A stretch of DNA of 64,000 nucleotides from Planctomycetota bacterium (GTDB lineage: Bacteria > Planctomycetota > J058 > JAJDCQ01), in the NCBI GenBank assembly GCA_029260755.1, contig JAJDCQ010000078.1, positions 1-64,000 on the forward strand. Reading direction: 5' to 3'. How positions within the stretch are numbered: position 1 is the stretch's first letter; the number at the start of each line of letters is the position of its first letter. A program made the translations under genes and the position numbers. The notes below the pieces were generated by a model. That model was not told where the DNA came from. It was given only the letters and a program-made list of their open reading frames with translations, and searched no databases. This document shows, one piece after another, positions 1-7,251 of the stretch.

Positions 1-106
1 AACGCGCCCGGCGGCTCGTGTGTTTCGCTCCCCGCGGGCCGGTGAGTCCGAGCGGGGGGTACGACGTCTTCGCCCTCGTGCGCGGCCGACGACGCGGAAC
101 GACCGA

Positions 107-766
107 CTATCCCGCCTCGACCTGCGCGGCGACCTCGGCGAGGCCCGCGGCGTGATCCTCGTAGGCGATCCAGATCGCGTTGATCGCGACCGGAATCGTG
201 ACGAGCGCACCGAGTCCGCAGAGGATGTAGCCGACGAAGACGACGATACCGAGCACGAACATGAAGATGATGTGCGAGACGAGGCCAGCCTTCGTGTAGC
301 GCATGCTCGTCTTCATGGCCGCCATCCAGGGCATGCCCTTGTCGACGACGAGCGGCATCGTCCAGATGAAGAGCGCCGGAACGATGAGGTTCACGACGAG
401 CAGGACGAGCAGCAGGGCGAGGGTGACGATTCCGGCGAGACCCGGACTGATCTGGGCGACGATCGTCGGGACGATGCCGACGCACATGCCCATGAGAATC
501 ACCGGAGCCATCGGGACGACGCCCGCGAGCCAGATGTTGACCGCGTTGTCGAACTTGAACAGGGCGCCGATCTCGGGCGCCTTGCCCTCACGCTTCGCAT
601 CGCGGCACATCCCGAGGAAGTTGTGAGCGATGATCGGGCCGATCAGGCCGCAGATCGACTGCACGATGCCGCCGACCAGAAGGGCGATCACCCAGCCGAC
701 GAGGTTACCCTTGACGACCTCCCAGCCTTCCTTGACGTAGTCACCGTAGCGCATTGGGGCGGCCAT
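107..766 (-). CDS. Multi-pass membrane protein of unknown function
   Basis: The protein is 219 aa and strongly hydrophobic, with about five or six predicted membrane segments, for example around LVGWVIALLVGGIVQSICGL near residues 17-36 and further segments through residue 205. A short soluble N-terminus (MRYGDYVKEGWEVVKGN) and a charged loop (MCRDAKREGKAPE) separate the first segments. I chose the ATG at 766 because GGAGGGAG lies just upstream; the reading frame stays open further upstream but that stretch is arginine-rich and does not look coded. It resembles the broad class of small glycerophosphodiester-type/DUF membrane proteins, but I cannot assign a family. It is divergent from the metallophosphoesterase at 1146, with 379 bp between them. 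Confidence 0.75.
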   Translation of the reverse strand: MAAPMRYGDYVKEGWEVVKGNLVGWVIALLVGGIVQSICGLIGPIIAHNFLGMCRDAKREGKAPEIGALFKFDNAVNIWLAGVVPMAPVILMGMCVGIVPTIVAQISPGLAGIVTLALLLVLLVVNLIVPALFIWTMPLVVDKGMPWMAAMKTSMRYTKAGLVSHIIFMFVLGIVVFVGYILCGLGALVTIPVAINAIWIAYEDHAAGLAEVAAQVEAG

Positions 767-1049
767 GTGGCTCCCTCCTCGAGTTCTGTAAGTGCGTTCA
801 GTGCGGGCAAATGGCCGCTCGGAGTGCGCCGCACCCCCCTTGGATGGTGCGGCGCTGAGGCGCCCCCGGCGACGGAATGGCCCAAGAATGTCGCCGAGGT
901 GCCGCGGTTTGTCAAGACGACCGGGGGCGTCGCCAGAGACGGTCGAAGACTGGACGAAGTGCGGGTCGAACGGGTTGGACCCAAAGCGGTAACGCGAGCC
1001 ACGCCTCACCCGCCCTCGACGGCGGGGCGCCGGCGCCCGCGCGAGCCCG

Positions 1050-1079
1050 TTGCGGGATTCCGGTCCGGGAAGCTACAAT
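1050..1079 (+). promoter_or_regulatory. Candidate sigma-70-type promoter of the phosphoesterase gene
   Basis: TTGCGG at 1050-1055 and TACAAT at 1074-1079 are separated by 18 bp. Transcription would start near 1086, leaving a leader of about 60 nt before the ATG at 1146. In a region this GC-rich, an AT-rich hexamer at the right spacing is notable, but it is only a pattern match. Confidence 0.45.
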
Positions 1080-1145
1080 GCCTCGCTCGTCGGGAATCCC
1101 CTTCCAGAGCGGGCCTTACGGCCAGGAACCGGCGCGAACGCGCGC

Positions 1146-1904
1146 ATGCACTACGCGATCATCAGCGACCTTCACGCAAACGAGCCGGCCCTCCGCGAGG
1201 TCTTCAAGGACATCGAGGAGCGCGGCATCCGGGACATCATCTGTCTCGGCGACATCGTCGGCTACGGCCCCGATCCGCTCCCCTGCCTCGACCTCGTGAT
1301 GGAGAACTGCTTCAAGACGCTTCGAGGCAATCACGACGACGCCCTCGTCAACGGTGCGAAGAACTTCACGCAGCGGGCGAAGGACGCGATCGACTGGACC
1401 CGCGAGGTGATCAAGGCCGCCGGAGAGAAGGAGCTGCGCCGCCGGCGCGTGCGCTTCCTCCAGGAGCTGCCTCTCCGCTACGAGCGCAACGGAATCCTGT
1501 TCGTCCACGGCAGCCCGCGCGACCCCGTCTCCGAGTACCTCTTCAGCGAGGACTGCGCCCGCGACCCCGACAAGATCAAGGCGGCGTTCGAGGGCTTCGG
1601 CAAGGTCTGCTTCGTCGGCCACACCCACATGCCCGGCGTCTTCCTCGAGGACGTGACGTTCAAGCCGGCGTCCGAGTTCGGCGACGACCACTACCACTTC
1701 AAGCGGGGCGAGAAGGCGATCATCAACGTGGGGAGCGTCGGCCAGCCGCGCGACAAGGACCAGCGCGCGTGCTACGTCGAGGTCGCCAAGAACAAGATCT
1801 ACTTCAGGCGCGTCGCCTACGACGTCGAGGCCACCGTCGCGAAGATCAAGGCGAACGAGCGCCTCGCGGATAGCTTGGGTATTCGCCTGAAGAACGGGGT
1901 GTAG
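1146..1904 (+). CDS. Metallophosphoesterase (calcineurin-like, YfcE/diadenosine tetraphosphatase-like)
   Basis: The protein is 252 aa and carries the ordered metal-binding motifs of the calcineurin-like phosphoesterase superfamily: SDLHAN near residues 6-11, GDIVGYGPDP near 35-44, RGNHDDA near 58-64, and GHTHMP followed by the closing NVGSVGQPRD motif. The last motif and the GDIVGYGP pattern are typical of the cytosolic bacterial branch that includes YfcE-like phosphodiesterases. Expected chemistry is dimetal hydrolysis of a phosphodiester; the substrate is unknown. There is no signal peptide, so it should be cytosolic. The ATG at 1146 begins exactly at the conserved MHYAIISDLH strand; the frame is open upstream but without coding character. 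It is followed by the repeat region starting at 1938. Confidence 0.9.
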   Translation: MHYAIISDLHANEPALREVFKDIEERGIRDIICLGDIVGYGPDPLPCLDLVMENCFKTLRGNHDDALVNGAKNFTQRAKDAIDWTREVIKAAGEKELRRRRVRFLQELPLRYERNGILFVHGSPRDPVSEYLFSEDCARDPDKIKAAFEGFGKVCFVGHTHMPGVFLEDVTFKPASEFGDDHYHFKRGEKAIINVGSVGQPRDKDQRACYVEVAKNKIYFRRVAYDVEATVAKIKANERLADSLGIRLKNGV

Positions 1905-1937
1905 GTTCTCGCCTCGTTGTCTGGGTCGATGGTCGAT

Positions 1938-2147
1938 GGGAGCCTTCGCCCCTTCGGCGAAGGGGGTTGCCGACGGGCGGTTCCGGTGGTCCTGCGCCCC
2001 GCTTCGGCGCTCGCGGGTTGGCCGAGCCGTCGCTTCCCCGCTGGGAGCCTCCGACCCTTAGGCGAAGGGGGTTGCCGACGGGCGGTTCCGGTGGTCCTGC
2101 GCCCCGCTTCGGCGCTCGCGGGTGGGCCGAGCCGTCGCTTCCCGTTC
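1938..2147 (+). repeat. Repeat family E, copies E1 and E2 (tandem, 105-bp unit)
   Basis: Two direct copies lie at 1938-2042 and 2043-2147, each starting GGGAGCCT and ending near GCCGAGCCGTCGCTTCCC. They differ at a handful of positions, mostly near the start. E1 contains the hairpin CCTTCGCC/GGCGAAGG around 1942-1962, which has partly decayed in E2. A third copy (E3, 2510-2608) is inverted. No protein is supported on either strand. Confidence 0.8.
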
Positions 2148-2171
2148 GGAACGTTCCGGGGTAGCCAGCGC

Positions 2172-2262
2172 GGGGGTCAGAGCGCTGGTTGCGGCTTGGT
2201 CGGAGCGGGGTTGCCGAAGCGAGCTTCCCTCCCAAGCCAGCAACCAGACGACACTGACCCCC
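2172..2262 (+). repeat. Structured repeat family F, copy F1
   Basis: A palindromic unit of about 90 bp bounded by GGGGTCAGAGCGCT at the left and GACGACACTGACCCC at the right. Inside it the arms CTGGTTGCGGCTTGG (from 2184) and CCCAAGCCAGCAACCAG (ending 2248) pair with each other. It has the look of REP-like or MITE-like elements mobilised in trans, but no transposase is nearby. An inverted partner is at 2389-2480. Confidence 0.8.
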
Positions 2263-2388
2263 AATGCCAGCCCGGGCGCCTCTCGCGCGCCGATGCCCGA
2301 GCCTTCAAGACCGACCGTTCGCGCCGAGGCCCGAGCCTGGAAGCCATCGAGAGCTGCCGTTCGGGCAGCGGGCCCCGGGTCCCGCATT

Positions 2389-2480
2389 GGGGGTCAGTGT
2401 CGTCTTCCTGCTGTCTTGGGAGAGGCGTCGGCGGCGGCAGTCCCGCTCCGACCAAGCAGCAGGAAGCGCTCTGACCCCCC
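2389..2480 (-). repeat. Structured repeat family F, copy F2 (inverted)
   Basis: Read on the minus strand it has the same ends as F1 (GGGGTCAGAGCGCT and GACGACACTGACCCC) and the same CTTGGTCGGAGCGGG block. The intervening stem differs: CTTCCTGCTG pairs with CAGCAGGAAG here, where F1 pairs CTGGTTGC with GCAACCAG. Both arms changed together, so pairing is kept. Confidence 0.8.
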
Positions 2481-2509
2481 GCGCCGGCTACCCCGTCAGG
2501 CGGCGATCG

Positions 2510-2608
2510 GGAGGCGATGGCTCGGCACGCCCGCTCCCTTCCGAAGCAGGCCGCAGGTCCACCGGCATCGCCCGTCGGCAATCGCTTCGCCCGACGTCGG
2601 CGGCTCCC
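2510..2608 (-). repeat. Repeat family E, copy E3 (inverted)
   Basis: Read on the minus strand it matches E1/E2 across most of the unit (GGGAGCC..., ATTGCCGACGGGCG, CCGGTGG, CTGC, GCTTCGG, GCCGAGCC). It is more diverged than E1 is from E2. The E-F junction motif GGGGTAGCC(A/G)GCGCGGGGGTCAG-type sequence is shared by E2-F1 and E3-F2, so E plus F behave as one composite unit present in inverted orientation. Confidence 0.7.
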
Positions 2609-2629
2609 ACCGCGAGCGCGTGGCTTCTA

Positions 2630-3043
2630 CTACTTCTTCGCCGCCGACTTCTTCTTCTTCGCCGACTTCTTCTTGGCGGCCTTCTTGGCGGGCTTCTTCT
2701 CGGCCGGCTTCTTCTCGGGGGCGTCGGCCTTCTTCTCGGGGGCGTCGGCCGACGCCTCTCCGTCTCCGTTGCCGAGGTTTCGCTTCTTGAGGCGGAACTC
2801 GCCTCCGATCTTGCCGACGAACTCCTCGACGGCCGCCTCGACCTCCTCGGCCGTGCGGGTGCGCTTGGCGATCGTCCACTCGCCGTTGATCACGCCCTTC
2901 TTCGGATCGCGCCCGTTGTAGCGAAGGAGGACGTGGTCGCGCCGGTCGACGCGGCTCACGTGCACCTCGGCGATCTTCGCGGCCCGCGCGCGGGTCCGGA
3001 ATCGCTGGAACTTGAGATTGTTGAGCGCCTCGCTCGGATCCAT
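2630..3043 (-). CDS. Small basic protein with lysine/alanine-rich histone-like tail
   Basis: The protein is 137 aa with two parts. Residues 1-90 form a compact mixed domain (MDPSEALNNLKFQRFRTRAR..., with VHVSRVDRRDHVLLRYNGRD and EEVEAAVEEFVGKIGGEFRL). Residues 91-137 are a tail of Lys, Ala, Pro and Glu with PEKKADAPEKKPAEKKPAKK-type repeats ending SAKKKKSAAKK, similar in composition to histone-H1-like bacterial tails. The tail suggests nucleic-acid or polyanion binding; that is inference. It lies 53 bp downstream of the FHA-pseudokinase on the same strand and is probably in its operon. Confidence 0.75.
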   Translation of the reverse strand: MDPSEALNNLKFQRFRTRARAAKIAEVHVSRVDRRDHVLLRYNGRDPKKGVINGEWTIAKRTRTAEEVEAAVEEFVGKIGGEFRLKKRNLGNGDGEASADAPEKKADAPEKKPAEKKPAKKAAKKKSAKKKKSAAKK

Positions 3044-3096
3044 CGGGAGGGTCTCCTCGCGCAGCAGCGCGGGGCGGCGGAGCCGGAGGGGGGAGG

Positions 3097-4572
3097 CTAG
3101 CGCTTGGGGAAGACCCCACGCGCCAGCATGAGGTCGCGGATCAGCTCGGCCATCGTCTGGTAGCGCTGGCCTGGGTGCTTCGCCATGGCGCGCCCGACGA
3201 TGTCACTCATCTGATCCGGAATCGACATGTTGATCTGACGAACCGGCGTGACCGGCTCTTCCTGGATCCGCTGGAACGTCTTCGCGTAGGAGATGTCCTG
3301 GAACGGCGGCTGACCCGAGAGCATGCCCCACATCGCGGCGCCGAGCGAGTCGATGTCGGCGCGGTGGTCGACCGAGTTGGGATCGACGAGCGTCTCGGGC
3401 GCCGCGAAGTTGATCGTGCCGACGATCTGGCCGGCGACGCTCAGTCCCTCGTCCTCGAACGTGTCCTGGAAGCTCTTGGCGAGGCCAAGGCCCGCGAGCT
3501 TGGCGACGCCGTCCTTCCGGATGAGGATCGTCTCGGGCTTGATGTCGCGGTGAACGATCCCGCGGTCGCCGGCGAGCTCGAGCGCCTGCGCGATCTGGAT
3601 CCCGATCTCGTTGGTCTCGCGCGGGTCCATCATCCCGCGGAAGCCGACCGCGTCCATCCGCTCCTTCGCGCTCTCGCCCTCGACCCACTCCATGATCGTG
3701 AACGCGAACGTCTCGGTTGCGCCCATCCCGTACACCCTGATGATGTTGGGGTGGGCGAGCTCGGCGCCCTTCCGGGCTCCGCGAACGAACCGCTTGATCT
3801 GCACCGGGTCGCCCCGGGTCAAGCTCATCGTCTTGATCGCATAGGCCTCGTTGTTCGCGAGCCGCTTCGCCTTGTAGACCGCGCCGCGCTCGTTCGCGTC
3901 GACCTCGCGCACGATCTTGAAGCCCTTGATCACCTGCCCGAGCTCGAGGTCGCGCGAGGCGCGTCGCCTCGGGCCGACGCCTGGCATCGGGCCGCCGAGC
4001 GCGGGGAGCGCCGGGCTGCTGCCGGGCGCGACGACCGGGATCGCGGGGGCGGCCGGCGGCGCGGTCGGCTGCACGACGGGCGCCGCCGGCTGGACGGGAA
4101 CCTGCGGCGCCATCGGCTGCGCGGACGGGGCGTAGGGATTGGCCGGTCCGACAGGAACGACCGGGACCGCGCCGCCCACCGGCGATGGCGCCGGTCCGAC
4201 CGGTTGAACGGGCGGCTTCACGACCTGCCCGCCCGGACGCATCATGATCGTCGCGCCGACCTCCTCCTCCTCGTCCTCGGTCTGCTGGAACTGGATGAGG
4301 ATGTCGCCGATCTGGATGAAGTCGCCGGTCTTGAGCATCGTTCGACCGGGGATCGCCACGCCGTTCACGAGCGTGCCGTTGCTGCTGCCGAGATCCGCGA
4401 CGAAGAAGCCGGTCGGCGTCCCGTCGATCTCGCAGTGCCGGCGCGAGGCACCGTGGCTCTTGATCGGGATGTCCACCGCGCGATCGCGCCCGAGGCAGTA
4501 CTTGCGCGAGACCTCGAGGTCCACGCTCCCCTCGGGTCGTCCGTCACGGATGAAGCTCAGGGTGGCACCCAC
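3097..4572 (-). CDS. FHA-domain protein with serine/threonine kinase-like domain (probable pseudokinase)
   Basis: The protein is 491 aa with a GTG start, 14 bp after the zinc-ribbon gene on the same strand. An FHA domain fills residues 20-95, with GRD at 28-30, SRRH at 43-46 and SSNGT at 63-67, so phosphothreonine recognition should be intact. A Pro/Ala/Val-rich linker (about 105-205) precedes a protein-kinase fold (about 210-480). The kinase domain keeps the VAIK-type lysine (YAIKTM), HRD (IVHRDIKPET) and APE (NFAAPET). It lacks a glycine loop (VDANERGAVYKA), the HRDxxxxN asparagine is Thr, and DFG is GLG (KLAGLGLAK). Loss of the metal-binding Asp and Asn argues against normal catalysis. It is probably a phosphopeptide-reading scaffold or allosteric pseudokinase. 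Confidence 0.88.
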   Translation of the reverse strand: MGATLSFIRDGRPEGSVDLEVSRKYCLGRDRAVDIPIKSHGASRRHCEIDGTPTGFFVADLGSSNGTLVNGVAIPGRTMLKTGDFIQIGDILIQFQQTEDEEEEVGATIMMRPGGQVVKPPVQPVGPAPSPVGGAVPVVPVGPANPYAPSAQPMAPQVPVQPAAPVVQPTAPPAAPAIPVVAPGSSPALPALGGPMPGVGPRRRASRDLELGQVIKGFKIVREVDANERGAVYKAKRLANNEAYAIKTMSLTRGDPVQIKRFVRGARKGAELAHPNIIRVYGMGATETFAFTIMEWVEGESAKERMDAVGFRGMMDPRETNEIGIQIAQALELAGDRGIVHRDIKPETILIRKDGVAKLAGLGLAKSFQDTFEDEGLSVAGQIVGTINFAAPETLVDPNSVDHRADIDSLGAAMWGMLSGQPPFQDISYAKTFQRIQEEPVTPVRQINMSIPDQMSDIVGRAMAKHPGQRYQTMAELIRDLMLARGVFPKR

Positions 4573-4586
4573 CGCGCCGCCTCCGC

Positions 4587-5105
4587 CTACGAACCGGTGA
4601 TCATGTCGAAGCTGCAGGACTTACAGAAGCGCTCGTTGTCCGCGTTCTTCGATCCACACTTCTGGCAGGTCTTGAGCGCTTCACGACGCAGCTCGAGCTT
4701 CCCGCCCCCACCGCCGCCACCCATCCCGAGCGCGATCGGTCTCGCGGCTGGCTTCGCCGGCTTGAACGCCTCGAAGAACTGCACCTTGACCTCGCCCGTG
4801 GTGGGAACCGCCTCTTCCTCCGCGGTGAAGGCCGGCCCGAGCTTCTGGCTCGGACGCCGCACCTGGGCGGTCTGACCCTGGGTCGGAGCGCCGGCGCGCG
4901 CCCCCAACGCCTTCGAGCGCGGCGCGTTCGAGGGCGCGGGCCGGGCGGCCGTCCCCCCTCCCGAGGATGCCACCGGCACGGCCCCCGGGAGCGCGGGCAC
5001 CATGATCGTCTGCATGCAGCTCGGGCACTTGCCCTTCTTCCCGGCGAACTTGTCCGGGACCGTGATGCTGGTCTTGCAGAAGCGACAGCTGAACTTGAGT
5101 GGCAT
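4587..5105 (-). CDS. Double zinc-ribbon protein
   Basis: The protein is 172 aa. An N-terminal CxxC...CxxC ribbon (CRFCKTSITVPDKFAGKKG, then CPSC, residues 6-31) is of the type that opens many planctomycete regulatory and membrane proteins. A low-complexity Pro/Ala/Gly middle is followed by a C-terminal rubredoxin-like ribbon (CQKCGSKNADNERFCKSC near 147-164). I chose the ATG at 5105 because the conserved MPLKFSC start follows at once; the frame is open upstream to 5243, overlapping the promoter. It is the first gene of the minus-strand operon with the FHA-pseudokinase. Function is unknown; zinc-stabilised protein-protein contact is the usual inference. Confidence 0.85.
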   Translation of the reverse strand: MPLKFSCRFCKTSITVPDKFAGKKGKCPSCMQTIMVPALPGAVPVASSGGGTAARPAPSNAPRSKALGARAGAPTQGQTAQVRRPSQKLGPAFTAEEEAVPTTGEVKVQFFEAFKPAKPAARPIALGMGGGGGGGKLELRREALKTCQKCGSKNADNERFCKSCSFDMITGS

Positions 5106-5219
5106 GATCAGTGACCGGCGTAAGACCCGTCGTCCCAGGACATCCACGAGGTAGAACGGTCGAAGTTCGCCAGGAATCGTCAACGGGACAGAACGCGGGT
5201 CCGATCCCGGTCGTGAAAC

Positions 5220-5262
5220 GTGATAGCGGATGCTTTTTATCACGCCCGATCGGGTGTGTCAA
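5220..5262 (-). promoter_or_regulatory. Promoter of the zinc-ribbon/FHA operon with overlapping palindromes
   Basis: On the minus strand, TTGACA (5262-5257) and TAAAAA (5239-5234) are 17 bp apart. The spacer holds the near-perfect palindrome CACGCCCGATCGGGTGTG (5241-5258), and a second inverted pair, GTGATA at 5220-5225 and TATCAC at 5238-5243, straddles the -10. Both would suit a repressor or an activator. The facing TPR promoter starts 46 bp to the right. Confidence 0.5.
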
Positions 5263-5307
5263 AGAGCCGCGCGGTCCGAGGAGGGGGGACGTCAAATCCC
5301 CCGTTTC

Positions 5308-5337
5308 TTGACAACGTCTGCGCGGCACGGCTATCAT
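5308..5337 (+). promoter_or_regulatory. Candidate promoter of the TPR gene
   Basis: A consensus TTGACA at 5308-5313 and TATCAT at 5332-5337 are separated by 18 bp. The expected start near 5344 leaves a very short leader before ATG 5356. If the leader is real, the alternative ATG at 5399 deserves attention. Confidence 0.5.
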
Positions 5338-5355
5338 GCCTCGAGGGGTCTCTCC

Positions 5356-6318
5356 ATGAGCAAGGCGGGCCTTTCTGCCATTCTCGGGCCGACAGAGATG
5401 ACTCTACACGTATTAGCTGAACGACGTTGCAAGCTCTACGAACGCGTGGCCGAGCAGGTCCTCGTCGCCGAGGACGCGCTCTCCGGCGGCGATGGGGCCA
5501 CGGCTCGTCGTGCGCTCGAAGAGATTCGGCGCTCGATTCGGACGGGGCTCGCCTACGTGACCGATGAGGTCTACGAGGAGCTCGAGCACCTCGAAGCCAC
5601 CTACCTCACCGGGCCGACGGTCGTCGAGGGGGGGGCTGCGGCCGATCTCCGAGACCACCTCACCCTGCTCCACGTGAAGCTCGCGCGCAGTCTGCGTGCG
5701 CCCTTCCTCCAGGAGCTCGAGGACATCGTCGCGCTCGGTCCGCGCCTCAAGCGCAAGCTGGCCGCCAGCCGCGATGCCTTCCGCGAGCGACTGGCCCGGC
5801 GCGAGCTGGAGGAGAAGGCCTGGGAGCTGGAGGCCGAGGCGCGCGACGCGCTCGCGGCCGGCAAGCACCGGAGGGCGATCAAGCAGCTCAAGCGAGCGAT
5901 CAAGCTCGACCCGGGTAAACCCGTCTTCCACAACGATCTGGGCTTCGTCTACAGCGCCCTCGGCTGGTATCCGTACGCCATCACCGAGTATCGCACCGCG
6001 ATCGAGCTCAACGAGAAGCACCCCGAGCATCGCACCGAAGAGTGGACCACCACCTACTTCAATCTCGGGATCGCGCAGCGGAAGAAGGCGCTCCAGGGAC
6101 TCGGCACCCTCGGCGACGACGTCGACCCCAAGAGCGCCGCCTTCCAGAACGTGATCGAAGAGCTCGTCGAGGCGCGCTCCGCGTTCGAACACTATCTCCA
6201 GACCACCCCGACGGGGAACATGGTCGATCGGACGCGCGAGCTGATGACGAGTCTCGACGCGACCATCAAGGAGCTTCCCGCTCGAGAGGGCGCTACCCGG
6301 GAGAGCTCCGCCGCGTAA
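5356..6318 (+). CDS. TPR-repeat protein
   Basis: The protein is 320 aa, largely helical and without a signal peptide. Residues 15-150 form a charged helical region (ERRCKLYERVAEQVLVAEDAL...). Two or three TPR units follow (AWELEAEARDALAAGKHRRA, IKLDPGKPVFHNDLGFVYSA, WYPYAITEYRTAIELN), with a last one holding YFNLGIAQRKKALQGLG. It probably serves as a cytosolic protein-interaction platform. The ATG at 5356 follows GAGGGG; a second in-frame ATG at 5399 has no clear ribosome site. The STAS gene starts 88 bp downstream on the same strand and may be co-transcribed, which would suggest a signalling role. Confidence 0.8.
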   Translation: MSKAGLSAILGPTEMTLHVLAERRCKLYERVAEQVLVAEDALSGGDGATARRALEEIRRSIRTGLAYVTDEVYEELEHLEATYLTGPTVVEGGAAADLRDHLTLLHVKLARSLRAPFLQELEDIVALGPRLKRKLAASRDAFRERLARRELEEKAWELEAEARDALAAGKHRRAIKQLKRAIKLDPGKPVFHNDLGFVYSALGWYPYAITEYRTAIELNEKHPEHRTEEWTTTYFNLGIAQRKKALQGLGTLGDDVDPKSAAFQNVIEELVEARSAFEHYLQTTPTGNMVDRTRELMTSLDATIKELPAREGATRESSAA

Positions 6319-6406
6319 GCGCGGGGCGCCGCTCGGCCGGCGTCCCTTCGGGGCGGGCAGGCTCTTCGAGAAGCACTGACCGTCACCGTCGCTGGACTGC
6401 AGGTCC

Positions 6407-6775
6407 ATGGCGCTTTTGAACATCCAGAAGGTCGAGGAGCCGGGCGCGACGGGGGTCACCGTCGTCGCGCTCGTTGGTGAGATCGACCTCGACACCGTCA
6501 GCCAGCTCCGAGCCACGCTCGAGGACTACGACGCCGGCGGGATCTGCCGGCTCGTCCTCGACATGGGCAAGACGAGCTACGTCAACAGCTCGGCGCTCGC
6601 CGTCCTGGTCCGCTTCGCCGAGTCCTACAAGGACAAGGGCGGCGGGATCTTCCTCGCGGGCGTCTCGCAGCGGGTGAAGATCCCGTTCGAGATGCTCGGG
6701 CTGACGCCGTACTTCCGCTTCTTCGACGACGTGGCGACCGCGCGCGAGGCCTTCGCGTCGCCCGCGTCCGAGTAG
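6407..6775 (+). CDS. STAS-domain anti-sigma factor antagonist
   Basis: The protein is 122 aa, the usual length for a stand-alone STAS domain of the SpoIIAA/RsbV type. It shows the central strand VVALVGEIDLDTVSQLRATL and the conserved loop with the phosphorylatable serine (TSYVNSSALAVLV; canonical form DSSGLGVL), then the second hydrophobic motif GIFLAGVSQRVKIPFEMLGL. Such proteins bind an anti-sigma kinase when unphosphorylated. No partner kinase of the RsbW type or alternative sigma factor is in the window, so the partner is unknown. Confidence 0.88.
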   Translation: MALLNIQKVEEPGATGVTVVALVGEIDLDTVSQLRATLEDYDAGGICRLVLDMGKTSYVNSSALAVLVRFAESYKDKGGGIFLAGVSQRVKIPFEMLGLTPYFRFFDDVATAREAFASPASE

Positions 6776-6819
6776 CGTCCCCCCCGCACCGACGACCCCT
6801 TGCAGAGCAAGCGCAGGCT

Positions 6820-7032
6820 GTTGCAAGGAACAGGAGTCTTCGGGCGAAGCATCGCGACGCGTCGGCAGCGGCTCGGCGACGCCCGAACCAATCCACTCAA
6901 TCCGCGTCATCCGCGGTTCGGTCTCTCTGGGCGGCGAGCGAACGGGAACCGCGGATTGTCGGATGGACTGGATTGCGAGCTGCCCACACCGAAGTCCATT
7001 GCCGACTGCCGATGCCTGCGCTCCGTTCCAGG
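6820..7032. repeat. Hairpin repeat family B, copy B1
   Basis: A long imperfect palindrome between the STAS gene and the graspetide precursor. The inner arms are AATCCACTCAATCCGCG... (about 6890-6921) and AACCGCGGATTG...GGATTGCGAG (about 6949-6981), built from degenerate AATCCGCGN units. Outer arms pair the GTCGGCAGCGGCTCGGCG side with CCATTGCCGACTGCC. The ends are degenerate forms of GTTCCAGGAAC (GTTGCAAGGAAC at 6820, GTTCCAGG at 7025). Not coding. Confidence 0.8.
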
Positions 7033-7251
7033 CGTGCGCAAAGAGAGCCGACTCGCTCCCCGGTCGGTTCGTCCCGTTTCGGGTCATGAGTGACGCCGAG
7101 TGTCCCGGATCCTCTCCGCGGCTCCGCCACGTCGATGAGGCAGGCTCCCACGACGGCGCCACTTGCGGAGCGGCCGGTTGAATCGTCGCCCCGGCATGGT
7201 GGATGCTCCGTCATGGCGATGAACCGCAAGGCCCACGCCCTGGAGGCCACC

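Noticed and set aside
1..106. Possible gene end or RNA at the left edge
   Set aside because: I see no supported frame, hairpin or RNA signature in these 106 bp.
688..1002. Minus-strand frame of about 100 codons upstream of the membrane protein
   Set aside because: It overlaps the membrane-protein start in another frame, is Arg/Ser/Thr-rich and has no ribosome site.
2640..2760. TTCTTC-rich stretch resembling a microsatellite
   Set aside because: It is the reverse complement of lysine codons in the tail of the 2630-3043 gene.
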